NCBI RefSeq assembly: GCF_031432425.1
Contig: NZ_JAVKPH010000003.1
Span: 62,001 to 126,000 of the forward strand
Direction of reading: 5' to 3'
From: Ruixingdingia sedimenti
Lineage (GTDB): Bacteria > Pseudomonadota > Alphaproteobacteria > Rhodobacterales > Rhodobacteraceae
DNA length: 64,000 nucleotides
A program made the position numbers and the translations under genes. The notes beneath the pieces were generated by a model. The model was not told the origin of the DNA, searched no databases, and saw only the letters and a list, made by a program, of their open reading frames with translations. Shown piece by piece: positions 1 to 8,349 of this stretch (positions are counted from its first letter, which is position 1; each line of letters starts with the position of its first letter).

Positions 1-1
1 C

Positions 2-853
2 AGCCAGGTCATGCGCCATGGCGAGGGCACCTCGATGTGGTCCTGCATCGAATCGGTCAAGCAGGGGGAGGCCACGGTCGCCGTATCCTGCGGCAATACC
101 GGTGCGCTGATGGCGGTGTCGATGATCCGGCTGCGCAAGCTGCCGGGCGTGAACCGCCCGGCCATCGCCTGCCTCTGGCCCTCGCGCAACCCCACCGGCT
201 TCAACGTGATGCTGGACGTGGGCGCCGACATCAAGGCAGAGGCGCCGGATCTGTTGCAATACGCCACCATGGGCGCGTCCTATGCGCGCAACGGCCTCGG
301 GCTGGCCAGGCCGCGGGTGGGCCTGCTGAACGTCGGCACCGAGGAACACAAGGGCCGCGCGGAACTGAAAGAGGCGAACGAGATGCTGGCCGCCGGGGCC
401 GAGGCGGGCAATTTCAGCTATCACGGGTTCGTCGAGGGCGGCGACATCCCGGGCGACCGGGTGGATGTGATCGTCACCGACGGCTTCACCGGCAATATCG
501 CGCTCAAGACCGGCGAGGGCACGGCCAAGCTCATCAGCGACTTCCTGCGCGAGGCGTTCAACGCCACCTTCCTGTCGAAGATCGCGGCCCTGCTGGCGCT
601 GACCTCGCTCAAGCGGCTGCAAAAGCGCATCGACCCGCGCCGGGTGAACGGCGGGGTATTCCTGGGCCTCAACGGCACGGTGGTGAAATCGCATGGCGCA
701 GCCGATGCGACCGGCGTCGCCGCCGCCATCCGGCTGGCCTATCTGCTTGCAAAATCGGGATTTCAGGACCGTCTGGCGGCGCGGGTTGCATCCGCCGGGG
801 CGGCGGGGCAGGATGCTGCCGGTCTCGGGGCGTTGAACGGTAATCTGGAATGA
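2..853 (+). CDS. plsX: Phosphate acyltransferase PlsX (5' truncated by window edge)
   Basis: PlsX makes acyl-phosphate from acyl-ACP, the first step of phospholipid synthesis in the PlsX/PlsY route. The reading frame is open to the first bases of the window, so the N-terminus lies outside; about 283 residues are present. Family hallmarks are the GEGTSMW stretch near the left edge, the CGNTGA motif and the C-terminal GLNG..VKSHG region. The stop codon overlaps the fabH start as ATGA, indicating translational coupling in a lipid-synthesis operon. Identity is firm; only the start is missing. Confidence 0.95.
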   Translation, partial: SQVMRHGEGTSMWSCIESVKQGEATVAVSCGNTGALMAVSMIRLRKLPGVNRPAIACLWPSRNPTGFNVMLDVGADIKAEAPDLLQYATMGASYARNGLGLARPRVGLLNVGTEEHKGRAELKEANEMLAAGAEAGNFSYHGFVEGGDIPGDRVDVIVTDGFTGNIALKTGEGTAKLISDFLREAFNATFLSKIAALLALTSLKRLQKRIDPRRVNGGVFLGLNGTVVKSHGAADATGVAAAIRLAYLLAKSGFQDRLAARVASAGAAGQDAAGLGALNGNLE

Positions 854-1821
854 CAACAAGAGCCGTCGTCAAGGGTGTCGGGCACTATCTGCCGGAGCGG
901 GTGGTGCCGAATGCCGAATTCGAAGCCACGATCGACACCAGCGACGAATGGATCCGCAGCCGCAGCGGCATCGAGCGGCGCCATTTCGCCGCCGAGGGGC
1001 AGACGACATCGGACCTTGCGGTGCGCGCGGCGCAGGCGGCGCTGGCCGATGCGGGCCTGACGGCAGAGGATATCGACGCGATCATCGTCGCCACCTCGAC
1101 CCCGGACCTGACCTTTCCGTCCGTCGCCACCATGGTGCAGGCCGGCCTCGGGATGACGCGGGGCTATGGCTATGACGTGCAGGCCGTCTGCGCCGGATTC
1201 GTCTTTGCGCTGGCCAATGCCGATGCGATGATCCGCGGCGGCATGGCGCGGCGGGTGCTGGTGATCGGGGCGGAAACCTTTTCGCGCCTGATGGACTGGA
1301 CCGACCGCACCACCTGCGTGCTGTTCGGCGACGGCGCCGGCGCGCTGGTGCTGGAGGCGGCAGAGGGGCAGGGGAACACCGACGACCGCGGCGTGCTGTC
1401 CTGCGACCTGCAATCCGACGGGCGGCAGCGCGACATCCTTTATGTCGATGGCGGCGTGTCCACCGGCACCACCGGCCACCTGCGCATGCTCGGCAAGGAA
1501 GTATTCCGCCATGCCATTGAGAAACTTGCGCAAACCGCCCATGCCGCGCTGGATCGCGTAGGGCTGAGCGGGGAGGATGTGGACTGGATCGTGCCGCATC
1601 AGGCCAACCTGCGGATCATCCAGGGCACCGCGCAGCGCATGCAGGTGCCGATGGACCGCGTGGTGGTGACGGTGCAGGATCACGGCAACACCTCTGCCGC
1701 CTCGATTCCGCTGGCGCTGTCGGTCGGCAAGGCGCGCGGGCAGATCAAGCCGGGCGACCTTCTGGTGTGCGAGGCGATCGGCGGCGGGCTCGCCTGGGGG
1801 GCGGTGGTTCTGCGCTGGTAA
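850..1821 (+). CDS. fabH: 3-oxoacyl-ACP synthase III (FabH)
   Basis: Condenses acetyl-CoA with malonyl-ACP to initiate fatty-acid synthesis. The 323-residue product has the normal family length and the complete Cys-His-Asn triad: Cys114 in AVCAGF, His250 in PHQAN and Asn280 in DHGNTS. The start overlaps the plsX stop by four bases. It is followed after about 80 bp by ihfA, a gene order common in Rhodobacterales. Confidence 0.97.
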   Translation: MTTRAVVKGVGHYLPERVVPNAEFEATIDTSDEWIRSRSGIERRHFAAEGQTTSDLAVRAAQAALADAGLTAEDIDAIIVATSTPDLTFPSVATMVQAGLGMTRGYGYDVQAVCAGFVFALANADAMIRGGMARRVLVIGAETFSRLMDWTDRTTCVLFGDGAGALVLEAAEGQGNTDDRGVLSCDLQSDGRQRDILYVDGGVSTGTTGHLRMLGKEVFRHAIEKLAQTAHAALDRVGLSGEDVDWIVPHQANLRIIQGTAQRMQVPMDRVVVTVQDHGNTSAASIPLALSVGKARGQIKPGDLLVCEAIGGGLAWGAVVLRW

Positions 1822-1903
1822 GGCCCCGCTACAAGCCGTTGATATTGACTCGGAAATTCAAACCCCGCATCCTGCCGTGAAAATCCGGGAACAGGGGGAT
1901 GGC

Positions 1904-2206
1904 ATGTCCGGCAAGACGTTGACGCGGATGGACCTGAGCGAGGCGGTGTTCCGTGCCGTGGGCGTATCGCGGAACGAGGCGGCGCAGCTGGTCGAGGCGG
2001 TGCTGACCCATGTGTCCGACGCGCTGGTCGCGGGCGAGACGGTCAAGATCTCGTCCTTCGGCACCTTTTCCGTGCGCGACAAGGCCGCGCGCGTGGGCCG
2101 CAACCCCAAGACGGGCGAGGAAGTGCCGATCTCGCCCCGCCGGGTGCTGTCGTTCCGGCCGTCGCATCTGATGAAGGATCGGGTCGCGGCCGGGCCGAAA
2201 CGCTGA
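1904..2206 (+). CDS. ihfA: Integration host factor subunit alpha
   Basis: Nucleoid protein that bends DNA as a heterodimer with IHF-beta. I chose the internal ATG because it gives the standard 100-residue chain beginning MSGKTLTR and has a purine-rich AACAGGGGG upstream; an in-frame ATG 27 bases earlier would add a non-conserved leader. The HU/IHF signature is visible in the SSFGTFSVRDK segment and in the arm RNPKTGEEVPI with its intercalating proline. Its partner gene is not in the window. Confidence 0.95.
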   Translation: MSGKTLTRMDLSEAVFRAVGVSRNEAAQLVEAVLTHVSDALVAGETVKISSFGTFSVRDKAARVGRNPKTGEEVPISPRRVLSFRPSHLMKDRVAAGPKR

Positions 2207-2219
2207 AAGGACCCGGCGG

Positions 2220-3254
2220 ATGGAGAAGTCTCCCGACGCCTTCCGCACCATCAGCGAAGTCGCCGACCTGCTGGAGACCCCGCCGCATGTGCTGCGCTTC
2301 TGGGAAACGCGGTTTCCCCAGGTGCGCCCGGTCAAGCGGGCGGGCGGGCGGCGCTATTACCGCCCCGCCGACATCGCGCTGCTGGCCGGGATCCGGGCGC
2401 TGCTGCATGATCAGGGAATGACGATCCGGGGCGTGCAGAAGATCCTGCGCGAACAGGGCGTGCGCCATGTGATGGACCTGCCGGAGGCCGTTGTCCCGGC
2501 GGGTGCGCCGGCGGCCATTCCCCCGGCGCAGCCGCCGGAAACCGCCGCTCCACCCGCGGCGGCCCCGGGTCCGACGGACCTGCCGGAACGCCCCGATCCG
2601 CCCGAGGCGCCCGGCGTGGAGCCTGTGCCGGAGGCCGCCGACCCGTTGGACCTGTCCGCAGACGCCGCCTCGGCGGATGCGGGGGAAGATGTGGCCGGAC
2701 AAGCATTTGCCGCCCCCGCAGACCTTCCCGATGACGCGGGCCAGCCCGGCGGTGTCGCCGAACCCGCCGTCCTGCCCGGGGCCGAGGCATCGTCCCGGCC
2801 CGCGCCCCGCCTGTCGCTCGTATCCGCCGCCCCGCCGGTGCCGGACCCCGCCGCGCCCCCGCCGGAGGCCGACCCCATGCCCGAGGACACCGCCCCCCAG
2901 CCTGAGGATGCCGCGATGGACCCCCGCCAGAGCGACCTGTTCAACCACGCCGCACCGCCCGCCGATTCGGCCCCGCCGCCTGCGCCCGATTCCCTGCCGG
3001 ACCCCGAACCTGCCGCCCCGGCCGATCCGGCCCGCGAATCCGTTCCCCCCGAATCTGCGACGATATCCCTCCCGGACATCGCCGCAGAGGACCCCGTGCC
3101 AGAGACCGGGGCCGCGCCCACCGCCGCCGCCCGCCTGCGCCGCCTGGGGCCCGCGGCGCTTGGCCGCCACCGCGCGGCGCTGCTGTCCGTCCATGCCCGG
3201 CTGACCGATCTGCACCGCCGCCAGACCGCCGCCGCCCGCGGCCGGCGCGGTTGA
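2220..3254 (+). CDS. MerR-family regulator with long disordered tail
   Basis: Residues about 8-80 form a winged-helix MerR DNA-binding domain (ISEVADLLETPPHVLRFWE, then GGRRYYRPADI). From about residue 95 to 310 the chain is almost entirely Pro, Ala, Asp and Glu, so it is predicted to be disordered and has no coiled coil or visible effector domain. A basic Arg-rich stretch closes the C-terminus. It begins 13 bp after ihfA and is probably co-transcribed. MerR proteins next to ihfA are common in this group, usually annotated only by domain; the target is unknown. Confidence 0.88.
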   Translation: MEKSPDAFRTISEVADLLETPPHVLRFWETRFPQVRPVKRAGGRRYYRPADIALLAGIRALLHDQGMTIRGVQKILREQGVRHVMDLPEAVVPAGAPAAIPPAQPPETAAPPAAAPGPTDLPERPDPPEAPGVEPVPEAADPLDLSADAASADAGEDVAGQAFAAPADLPDDAGQPGGVAEPAVLPGAEASSRPAPRLSLVSAAPPVPDPAAPPPEADPMPEDTAPQPEDAAMDPRQSDLFNHAAPPADSAPPPAPDSLPDPEPAAPADPARESVPPESATISLPDIAAEDPVPETGAAPTAAARLRRLGPAALGRHRAALLSVHARLTDLHRRQTAAARGRRG

Positions 3255-3315
3255 TCGCGCCCATGCGTTTTCGCCCTTGCGCCCCGGGCGTGATTGTCGC
3301 TAAGAGTGCCCCCGT

Positions 3316-3393
3316 CGGGCCGTGGCGCAGCCTGGTTAGCGCGTCCGTCTGGGGGGCGGAAGGTCGCGAGTTCGAATCTCGCCGGCCCGACCA
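3316..3393 (+). tRNA. tRNA-Pro (anticodon GGG)
   Basis: A complete cloverleaf can be drawn. The acceptor CGGGCCG (3316-3322) pairs with CGGCCCG (3383-3389), followed by discriminator A and an encoded CCA. The anticodon stem TCCGT/GCGGA encloses a loop with GGG at 3351-3353. The T-arm reads GCGAGTTCGAATCTCGC. A strong terminator follows within 6 bp. Confidence 0.97.
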
Positions 3394-3398
3394 TACCG

Positions 3399-3437
3399 AA
3401 AACCGCCCGCCCGCCGCATTGGCCGGCGGGCGGTTTT
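3399..3437 (+). terminator. Intrinsic terminator after tRNA-Pro
   Basis: A 13-bp perfect inverted repeat (left arm 3399-3411, AAAACCGCCCGCC; right arm 3425-3437) ends in TTTT and begins in AAAA, so it can act in both directions. It separates the tRNA from dcd. Confidence 0.88.
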
Positions 3438-3465
3438 GTATGTAGGAACAACGGCGGGGGCAGGC

Positions 3466-4539
3466 ATGGCCGAAGGCGTTCTACCGGCACAGGCGATCCG
3501 GGCGCTGGCCGCCAGCGGCGCGATCGCGGCCGATCCCCCGATCCTGCCCGCGCAGATCCAGCCCGCCAGCATCGACCTGCGGCTCGGCACGGTGGCCTAT
3601 CGCGTGCGCGCCTCGTTCCTCGCGGGGCAGGGGCGCCGCGTGGCCGACCGGATCGCCGAATTCGGCATGCACGAAATCGACCTGACGCGCGGCGCGGTGC
3701 TGGAAAAGGGCTGCGTCTATGTCGTGCCGCTGATGGAACATCTGGCGCTGCCCGGCGATCTGACGGCGGTGGCGAATGCCAAAAGCTCCACCGGGCGGCT
3801 CGATCTTCTGACGCGGACGATCACCGACGGCGGGGTGGAATTCGACCGGATCCCGGCGGGGTATACCGGCCCGCTGTATGCCGAGATCTGTCCGCGATCG
3901 TTTTCGGTGCTGGTGCGGCCGGGGATGCGGCTCAACCAGATGCGGTTCCGCCGCGGCCATGCGGTGCTGGACGATGCGGCGCTGGCGGCGCTGCACGCGC
4001 GCGTGGGGCTGGTGGACGGGCCGGCGGTGATTTCGGACGGTCTGGGGTTCTCGGTCGACCTGCGGCCGCGGGCGGGGCTGATGGGCTATCGCGCCAAGCC
4101 GCATGCCGGCATGATCGACCTCGACCGCATCGGCGCCTACGACCCGGCCGATTTCTGGGAGGAGTTGCAGGCCCGCGACGGCCATCTGATCCTCGACCCC
4201 GGCGCGTTCTACATCCTCGTCAGCCAGGAAGCGGTGACGATCCCGCCCGACCACGCCGCCGAAATGGCGCCCTATCTGGCGATGGTGGGCGAGTTCCGGG
4301 TGCATTACGCGGGCTTCTTCGACCCCGGCTTCGGCCATGCGGCTGCGGGCGGCGCGGGGTCGCGCGGGGTGCTGGAGGTGCGCTGCCACGAGGCGCCCTT
4401 CGTACTGGAACACGGGCAGGTGGTGGGCCGGCTGGTCTATGAACGCATGGCGGCGGTCCCCGATACGCTCTATGGCGCGGGGATCGCGTCGAACTATCAG
4501 GGGCAGGGGTTGAAGCTGTCGAAGCATTTCCGCCCCTGA
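3466..4539 (+). CDS. dcd: 2'-Deoxycytidine 5'-triphosphate deaminase
   Basis: Deaminates dCTP to dUTP for thymidylate synthesis. At 357 residues this is the long alphaproteobacterial type rather than the roughly 190-residue enterobacterial enzyme; family knowledge describes it as a fused pair of dUTPase-like folds. The N-terminal half shows the SIDLRLG motif and the NAKSSTGRLD segment typical of Dcd/dUTPase; the C-terminal half repeats the theme less strictly. I chose ATG 3466 because the upstream in-frame TTG at 3436 lies inside the terminator. The Shine-Dalgarno sequence is weak. Confidence 0.93.
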   Translation: MAEGVLPAQAIRALAASGAIAADPPILPAQIQPASIDLRLGTVAYRVRASFLAGQGRRVADRIAEFGMHEIDLTRGAVLEKGCVYVVPLMEHLALPGDLTAVANAKSSTGRLDLLTRTITDGGVEFDRIPAGYTGPLYAEICPRSFSVLVRPGMRLNQMRFRRGHAVLDDAALAALHARVGLVDGPAVISDGLGFSVDLRPRAGLMGYRAKPHAGMIDLDRIGAYDPADFWEELQARDGHLILDPGAFYILVSQEAVTIPPDHAAEMAPYLAMVGEFRVHYAGFFDPGFGHAAAGGAGSRGVLEVRCHEAPFVLEHGQVVGRLVYERMAAVPDTLYGAGIASNYQGQGLKLSKHFRP

Positions 4540-4581
4540 CGCGCCCATGAAGGAGCAAGCCCCGGCCTGCGGATCCCGCGC

Positions 4582-4686
4582 CCGGCGGCGGTGCGGGCGG
4601 ATGGGGCAGGAGCCTCCGGCGGGGATATTTAAGGACAGAAAGTGATGGGGGGCGTGCCCTTCCGCACTTTCTGTCCGGAAATATCC
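4582..4686. repeat. Inverted pair of GGATATTT/AGAAAGTG repeat cores
   Basis: Two 22-bp cores face each other, 4623-4644 and 4665-4686, matching 20 of 22 positions when one is reverse-complemented; the 20-bp spacer between them could form a loop. The left core is preceded by a GC-rich leader ending GCCTCCGGCGG. That leader plus core (4582-4644) recurs almost unchanged at 56592-56654. The pair lies between the convergent genes dcd and the small protein ending at 4762, with no coding signal. Confidence 0.8.
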
Positions 4687-4700
4687 TCAGGGGGTGAATT

Positions 4701-4736
4701 GGCGCAGCCAAGAGGGGGCAGAATGCCCCCTGCGCC
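4701..4736. terminator. GC-rich hairpin between convergent genes
   Basis: GGCGCA (4701-4706) pairs with TGCGCC (4731-4736) around an inner hairpin GGGGGCA-GAA-TGCCCCC (4714-4730). No T-tract follows on either strand, so it is a candidate termination or RNA-stabilising structure rather than a classical intrinsic terminator. Confidence 0.5.
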
Positions 4737-4761
4737 GCCCGTCGGGGGCGCGCGGGCGGGG

Positions 4762-4974
4762 TCAGCGGCCGATGCGGCGGGTCAGGCGCGCGGCGCGGCG
4801 GGCGGTCTTGATCGTCTCGCGCATCTTCCTTGCCTGTTCGCGTTCGGCCTTCGTCATCTGCGCCGCGGGTTTGCCCTTGCCGGCGGCCATGTCCGCGCCC
4901 TTGCGGACGCCGTAATTCACCGCCTTGCGGGTGAAGAGGCGGATCAGGCGGTTGATGATCTGGTCGACGTTCAT
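4762..4974 (-). CDS. Conserved small basic protein
   Basis: A 70-residue, highly basic protein (MNVDQIINRLIRLFTRKAVN...) with a Gly/Lys/Ala-rich centre and a helical Arg-rich C-terminus. I do not recognise a named family; short proteins of this kind downstream of scpB are common in Rhodobacteraceae. It starts 20 bp after the scpB stop, so it is probably the last gene of the nagZ-scpA-scpB transcript. A GGAAGG-type ribosome site lies just upstream of the ATG. It has no membrane segment or signal peptide. Function unknown. Confidence 0.75.
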   Translation of the reverse strand: MNVDQIINRLIRLFTRKAVNYGVRKGADMAAGKGKPAAQMTKAEREQARKMRETIKTARRAARLTRRIGR

Positions 4975-4993
4975 GGCCTTCCCTCCTTCGGGA

Positions 4994-5632
4994 TCAGTCC
5001 TCGAAAAGCTCGCTCTGGCCGGCGGGCTGGTCGTCGTCCTCGCCCGCGCCGGGCAGGGGGCGGCTGTCCAGCAGCCCGGCCGCGCGCAGTTCCTTCAGCC
5101 CCGGCAGGTCGCGCGTCGATTCCAGCGCGAAATGGTCGAGGAAGCGTTCCGTGACCATGAAAGTCACCGGGCGGCCCGGGGTCATGCGGCGGCGGCCGAG
5201 GCGGATCCAGTCCAGTTCCATCAGCTGGTCGATGGTGCCGCGGCTGACGGCGACGCCGCGGATTTCCTCGATTTCCGCGCGCGTCACCGGCTGGTGATAG
5301 GCGACGATGGCCAGCGTCTCGATCGCTGCGCGGGAAAGCTTGCGCGTCTCGACCACTTCCTTGTGCATCAGGTGCCCGAGGTCCGGCGCGGTGCGGAAGG
5401 CCCATCCGTCGCCCACCCGCACCAGCCGCACCCCGCGCCCGTCATAGCGGCGCACCAGATGCGCCAGCGCCTCTGCCGGATCGCAGCCGAGCGGCATGCG
5501 GCTGGCGAGTTCGGCCACCGTCACGGGTTCGGTCGCGGCAAACAGGATCGCCTCTGCCATGCGTTCCTGTTCGCCCATGGGGGGCGCGGCAAAGAGCGAG
5601 GGTTCTTCCGGTACGGTGGGCGCGGGCTGCAT
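4994..5632 (-). CDS. scpB: Segregation and condensation protein B
   Basis: Winged-helix kleisin partner in the SMC-ScpA-ScpB condensin complex. The 212-residue chain has the ScpB core (MAEAILFAATEPVTVAEL, LSRAAIETLAIVAYHQPVTR, then VSRGTIDQL). It ends in an acidic tail, PGAGEDDDQPAGQSELFED. The start codon shares one base with the scpA stop, and the two proteins act together, consistent with coupled translation. Confidence 0.95.
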   Translation of the reverse strand: MQPAPTVPEEPSLFAAPPMGEQERMAEAILFAATEPVTVAELASRMPLGCDPAEALAHLVRRYDGRGVRLVRVGDGWAFRTAPDLGHLMHKEVVETRKLSRAAIETLAIVAYHQPVTRAEIEEIRGVAVSRGTIDQLMELDWIRLGRRRMTPGRPVTFMVTERFLDHFALESTRDLPGLKELRAAGLLDSRPLPGAGEDDDQPAGQSELFED

Positions 5633-6423
5633 CAGCGGTCTTTCCGGCGGACTTCGATGGGGGCGAAGGTCTCTGCCTGTCTTAGCGCGATATGGCCCTG
5701 TTTCGCCAGTTCCAGCGCCGCGGCGAAGGTGGCGGCGGTGGCGGATCGCCGCCGGCGGGGCGCGGTGCGCCAGCCTTCGGGCAGCCAGTCGGCAAGCGCC
5801 GTCCAGTCCACCGCCTGCGGGATCAGCGGGCGCAGCGCATCCAGCGCCTGTTCCATCGTATAGACATCGCGGCGGTCGAAGGCGAAGGGGCGGAATTCGT
5901 CGCGGGTGCGGATGCGGGCATAGGCGTGCAGAAGGTCGAGCAGCGTCGCGCCGTATTCCACCTTGCGGCTGCGGATCACCTCTTCGGGCTGGCCGCGGGC
6001 GAAGGTGTCGCGGCCCAGATGCGGGCGGGCCATCAGTTGCGCCGCCGCCTCGCGCATGGCTTGCAGCCGTTCCAGCTGAAACGCCAGATGGGCGGCCATG
6101 TCCTCGGCCGAGGGGCCTTCCTCGGTCGGGTCGGGGGGCAGCAGCAGGCGGGATTTCAGATAGGCGAGCCAGGCGGCCATCACCAGATAATCCGCCGCCA
6201 GTTCGATCCTGAGCGCCTTGGCGCGGTCGACGAAGGCGAGGTATTGTTCGGCCAGTTGCAGCACCGAGATGCGGCGCAGGTCCACCTTCTGCGTGCGCGA
6301 GAGGTTCAAAAGCAGGTCGAGCGGCCCCTCGAACCCGTCCACATCGACGATCAGCGCCTCTGCCGCCAGGCGTTCGGCGACGGGCGGGGACAGCGGCAGG
6401 GCGGGTTGGCCCCGGTCAGCCAT
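5632..6423 (-). CDS. scpA: Segregation and condensation protein A (kleisin)
   Basis: Kleisin subunit that bridges SMC heads during chromosome condensation. It is 263 residues long with the typical FEGPLDLLLNLSRTQKVDL N-terminus and the YLVMAAWLAYLKSRLLLP segment. It overlaps nagZ by 8 bp and scpB by 1 bp, so nagZ, scpA and scpB form one compact unit. Confidence 0.95.
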   Translation of the reverse strand: MADRGQPALPLSPPVAERLAAEALIVDVDGFEGPLDLLLNLSRTQKVDLRRISVLQLAEQYLAFVDRAKALRIELAADYLVMAAWLAYLKSRLLLPPDPTEEGPSAEDMAAHLAFQLERLQAMREAAAQLMARPHLGRDTFARGQPEEVIRSRKVEYGATLLDLLHAYARIRTRDEFRPFAFDRRDVYTMEQALDALRPLIPQAVDWTALADWLPEGWRTAPRRRRSATAATFAAALELAKQGHIALRQAETFAPIEVRRKDR

Positions 6424-7408
6424 CGGCGAGGGCGGCGAGGTCGCGGGCCAGTGCCGTCAGGTCGGCCTCCTCGGGGGCGTGGCGGCGGGCGAGCGCGGCG
6501 GCGGCGCGATCCGCAGCAACGCCATGCAGGGGGCCGGCAGCGGCCACCACCGCCGCCATCTCGGCCCGGTCGCCGTTGCAATGCAGCGCCACGTCGCAGC
6601 CGGCGGCCAGCGCCTGTGCCGTCAGTGCGCCCAGATCGCCCGAAAGCGCCTGCATCGACATGTCGTCGGTCATCAGCAGCCCGTCGAAGCCCATCCCACC
6701 CCGGATCGCGGCGATGCCCGCAGGCGACAGCGTGGCCGGCAGATCGGGGTCGAGCGCAGTATAGACCACATGCGCGGTCATCGCCATCGGCAGGTCGGCC
6801 AGCGCGCGGAAGGGGGCGAAATCGGTCGCCTCCAGTTCCGCCAGCGGGGTGGTGACGACGGGCAGGCTCAGGTGGCTGTCGGCGGTGGCGCGGCCGTGGC
6901 CGGGGATATGCTTGATCACCGGCAGGACGCCCCCCGCCAGCATCCCCCGCGCCGCCCCCCGCGCCGCGGCGGCGACTGCGGCGGCATCCAGCCCCAGACA
7001 GCGGTTGTGCAGGAAGGGATGCGTCGCAGGCCCCGCGATATCGCAGGTCGGCGCGCAGTTCGCGTCGATGCCGAGGGCGCGCAGGTCCGCCGCGATCAGC
7101 CGATAACGCAGTTCCATCGCGCGCGGCGCATCCGCCCCGGCGGCCAGAACCTGATCCAGCGGTGCGGGCCAGTCGCGCCAGTGCGGCGGGCGCAGGCGCT
7201 GTACCCGCCCGCCCTCCTGGTCGATGAACACCGGCGCATCGCGCCCCACCGCATCGCGCAGGGCGGCGGTCAGGCGGCGGATCTGGCCGGGGTCCTCGAT
7301 GTTGCGCGCGAACAGGATGAAGCCCCAGGGCGCGGCCTCGCGGAAGAACGCGGCCTCGCCGGGGCCGAGCACCGGCCCCGCGCAGCCCAGGATGGCGGCA
7401 GAGGTCAT
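6416..7408 (-). CDS. nagZ: Beta-N-acetylhexosaminidase NagZ (GH3)
   Basis: Releases GlcNAc from anhydromuropeptides during peptidoglycan recycling; a cytoplasmic glycoside hydrolase family 3 enzyme. The 330-residue protein contains the family motif KHIPGHGRATADSHLSLP, which carries the catalytic His loop, and the nucleophile Asp in MTDDMSMQAL. The start overlaps the stop of the upstream SPOR gene as ATGA. Neighbouring cell-wall and chromosome-segregation genes fit a division-related operon. Confidence 0.94.
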   Translation of the reverse strand: MTSAAILGCAGPVLGPGEAAFFREAAPWGFILFARNIEDPGQIRRLTAALRDAVGRDAPVFIDQEGGRVQRLRPPHWRDWPAPLDQVLAAGADAPRAMELRYRLIAADLRALGIDANCAPTCDIAGPATHPFLHNRCLGLDAAAVAAAARGAARGMLAGGVLPVIKHIPGHGRATADSHLSLPVVTTPLAELEATDFAPFRALADLPMAMTAHVVYTALDPDLPATLSPAGIAAIRGGMGFDGLLMTDDMSMQALSGDLGALTAQALAAGCDVALHCNGDRAEMAAVVAAAGPLHGVAADRAAAALARRHAPEEADLTALARDLAALADG

Positions 7409-8268
7409 CGGTGCGTGACCGGCACGCAGCGCAGGTCGTCGCCCTCGATCGCGGCGCAGAAGCGGCGCGCGTCATCCTCGCTGGAAAAGCCCTTGGCGCG
7501 CAGGCGGAAGAAATCCTGCCCGGCGCTGGTGGCGGGCTGGATCACGCGTTCCTTCCCCTCCATCAGCGCGCCGGCGCGGGTGGCGATGCGGGCCCATTCG
7601 GCGCGCGCGATTTCCGCCGTGTCGAAGGCGCCGAGCTGCACCAGCCTTGTGCCGGGGCGCAGGGTGGCGGGGTCCACCTCGGGCGCATCGACGAAGGCCG
7701 AGGTCGCCTGCACCTGGGTCAACACCGCCGCGGCGGTGCTGAGCGGGCGCGGCCGGGGGCGGGGCGAGCGGGTGACGGCGCCCGGGGGCGGGGTGAAGGC
7801 GGGGGCGGCATCGGCGGATACCAGTTCGTCGGCCAGCGCCAGCGTGCGTTCCACCGCCGCGGCGACGGCGGCGGGCGCGGGGGCCACGGGGATCTCTGCG
7901 GCGGGGGCGGCCTGGCCCAGGCCCGCCGCGTCGTCCTCTGCCAGACCCACGGGGCGGGGGGCCAGCACGATGCGGTCGGGCAGTTCGCCCGCCGCGCCGG
8001 CAGCGGCGACGCCGTTGACCGAAAGGCCCAGATGCGCGGCGGTGGCGCCGCCCGGATCCTCGGGCGCGATGCGCATCGGCCCTTCCATCGCCTGGATCAC
8101 CGGCACGCCCGACACGTCGCGCACCGCCAGCCGGTAGCCCCAGAAGGCCACCCCCAACACCAGCGCGACCGAGGTCACGCCGCCCGCGATGTTCACCATG
8201 CGCCCGAAATGGATGCGACGCGGCGCATGCGCGCCCGTCACGAATTCATCGAAATTCGCCTCGGCCAT
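7405..8268 (-). CDS. SPOR-domain membrane protein
   Basis: A 287-residue protein with a short cytoplasmic N-terminus, one membrane segment at about residues 27-48, a Pro/Ala-rich linker and a C-terminal SPOR domain from about residue 200 (RLVQLGAFDTAEIARAEW, ending FCAAIEGDDLRCVPVTHR). SPOR domains bind denuded septal peptidoglycan, so a periplasmic role at the division site is likely. It lies between argS and nagZ, an arrangement frequent in the family. Topology (N-in) is inferred from charge. Confidence 0.9.
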   Translation of the reverse strand: MAEANFDEFVTGAHAPRRIHFGRMVNIAGGVTSVALVLGVAFWGYRLAVRDVSGVPVIQAMEGPMRIAPEDPGGATAAHLGLSVNGVAAAGAAGELPDRIVLAPRPVGLAEDDAAGLGQAAPAAEIPVAPAPAAVAAAVERTLALADELVSADAAPAFTPPPGAVTRSPRPRPRPLSTAAAVLTQVQATSAFVDAPEVDPATLRPGTRLVQLGAFDTAEIARAEWARIATRAGALMEGKERVIQPATSAGQDFFRLRAKGFSSEDDARRFCAAIEGDDLRCVPVTHR

Positions 8269-8349
8269 GTCCTGCTCCGTCGCGGGGCTACCCTCTGACG
8301 GGGCGCTGACCGCTTGTTGCCTGCCATGCCGGACGACTGCGCCTGTTGA

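Noticed and set aside
4540..4761. A transposon remnant between dcd and the scp operon
   Set aside because: Only short repeat cores and a hairpin are present; no transposase fragment or target-site duplication was seen.
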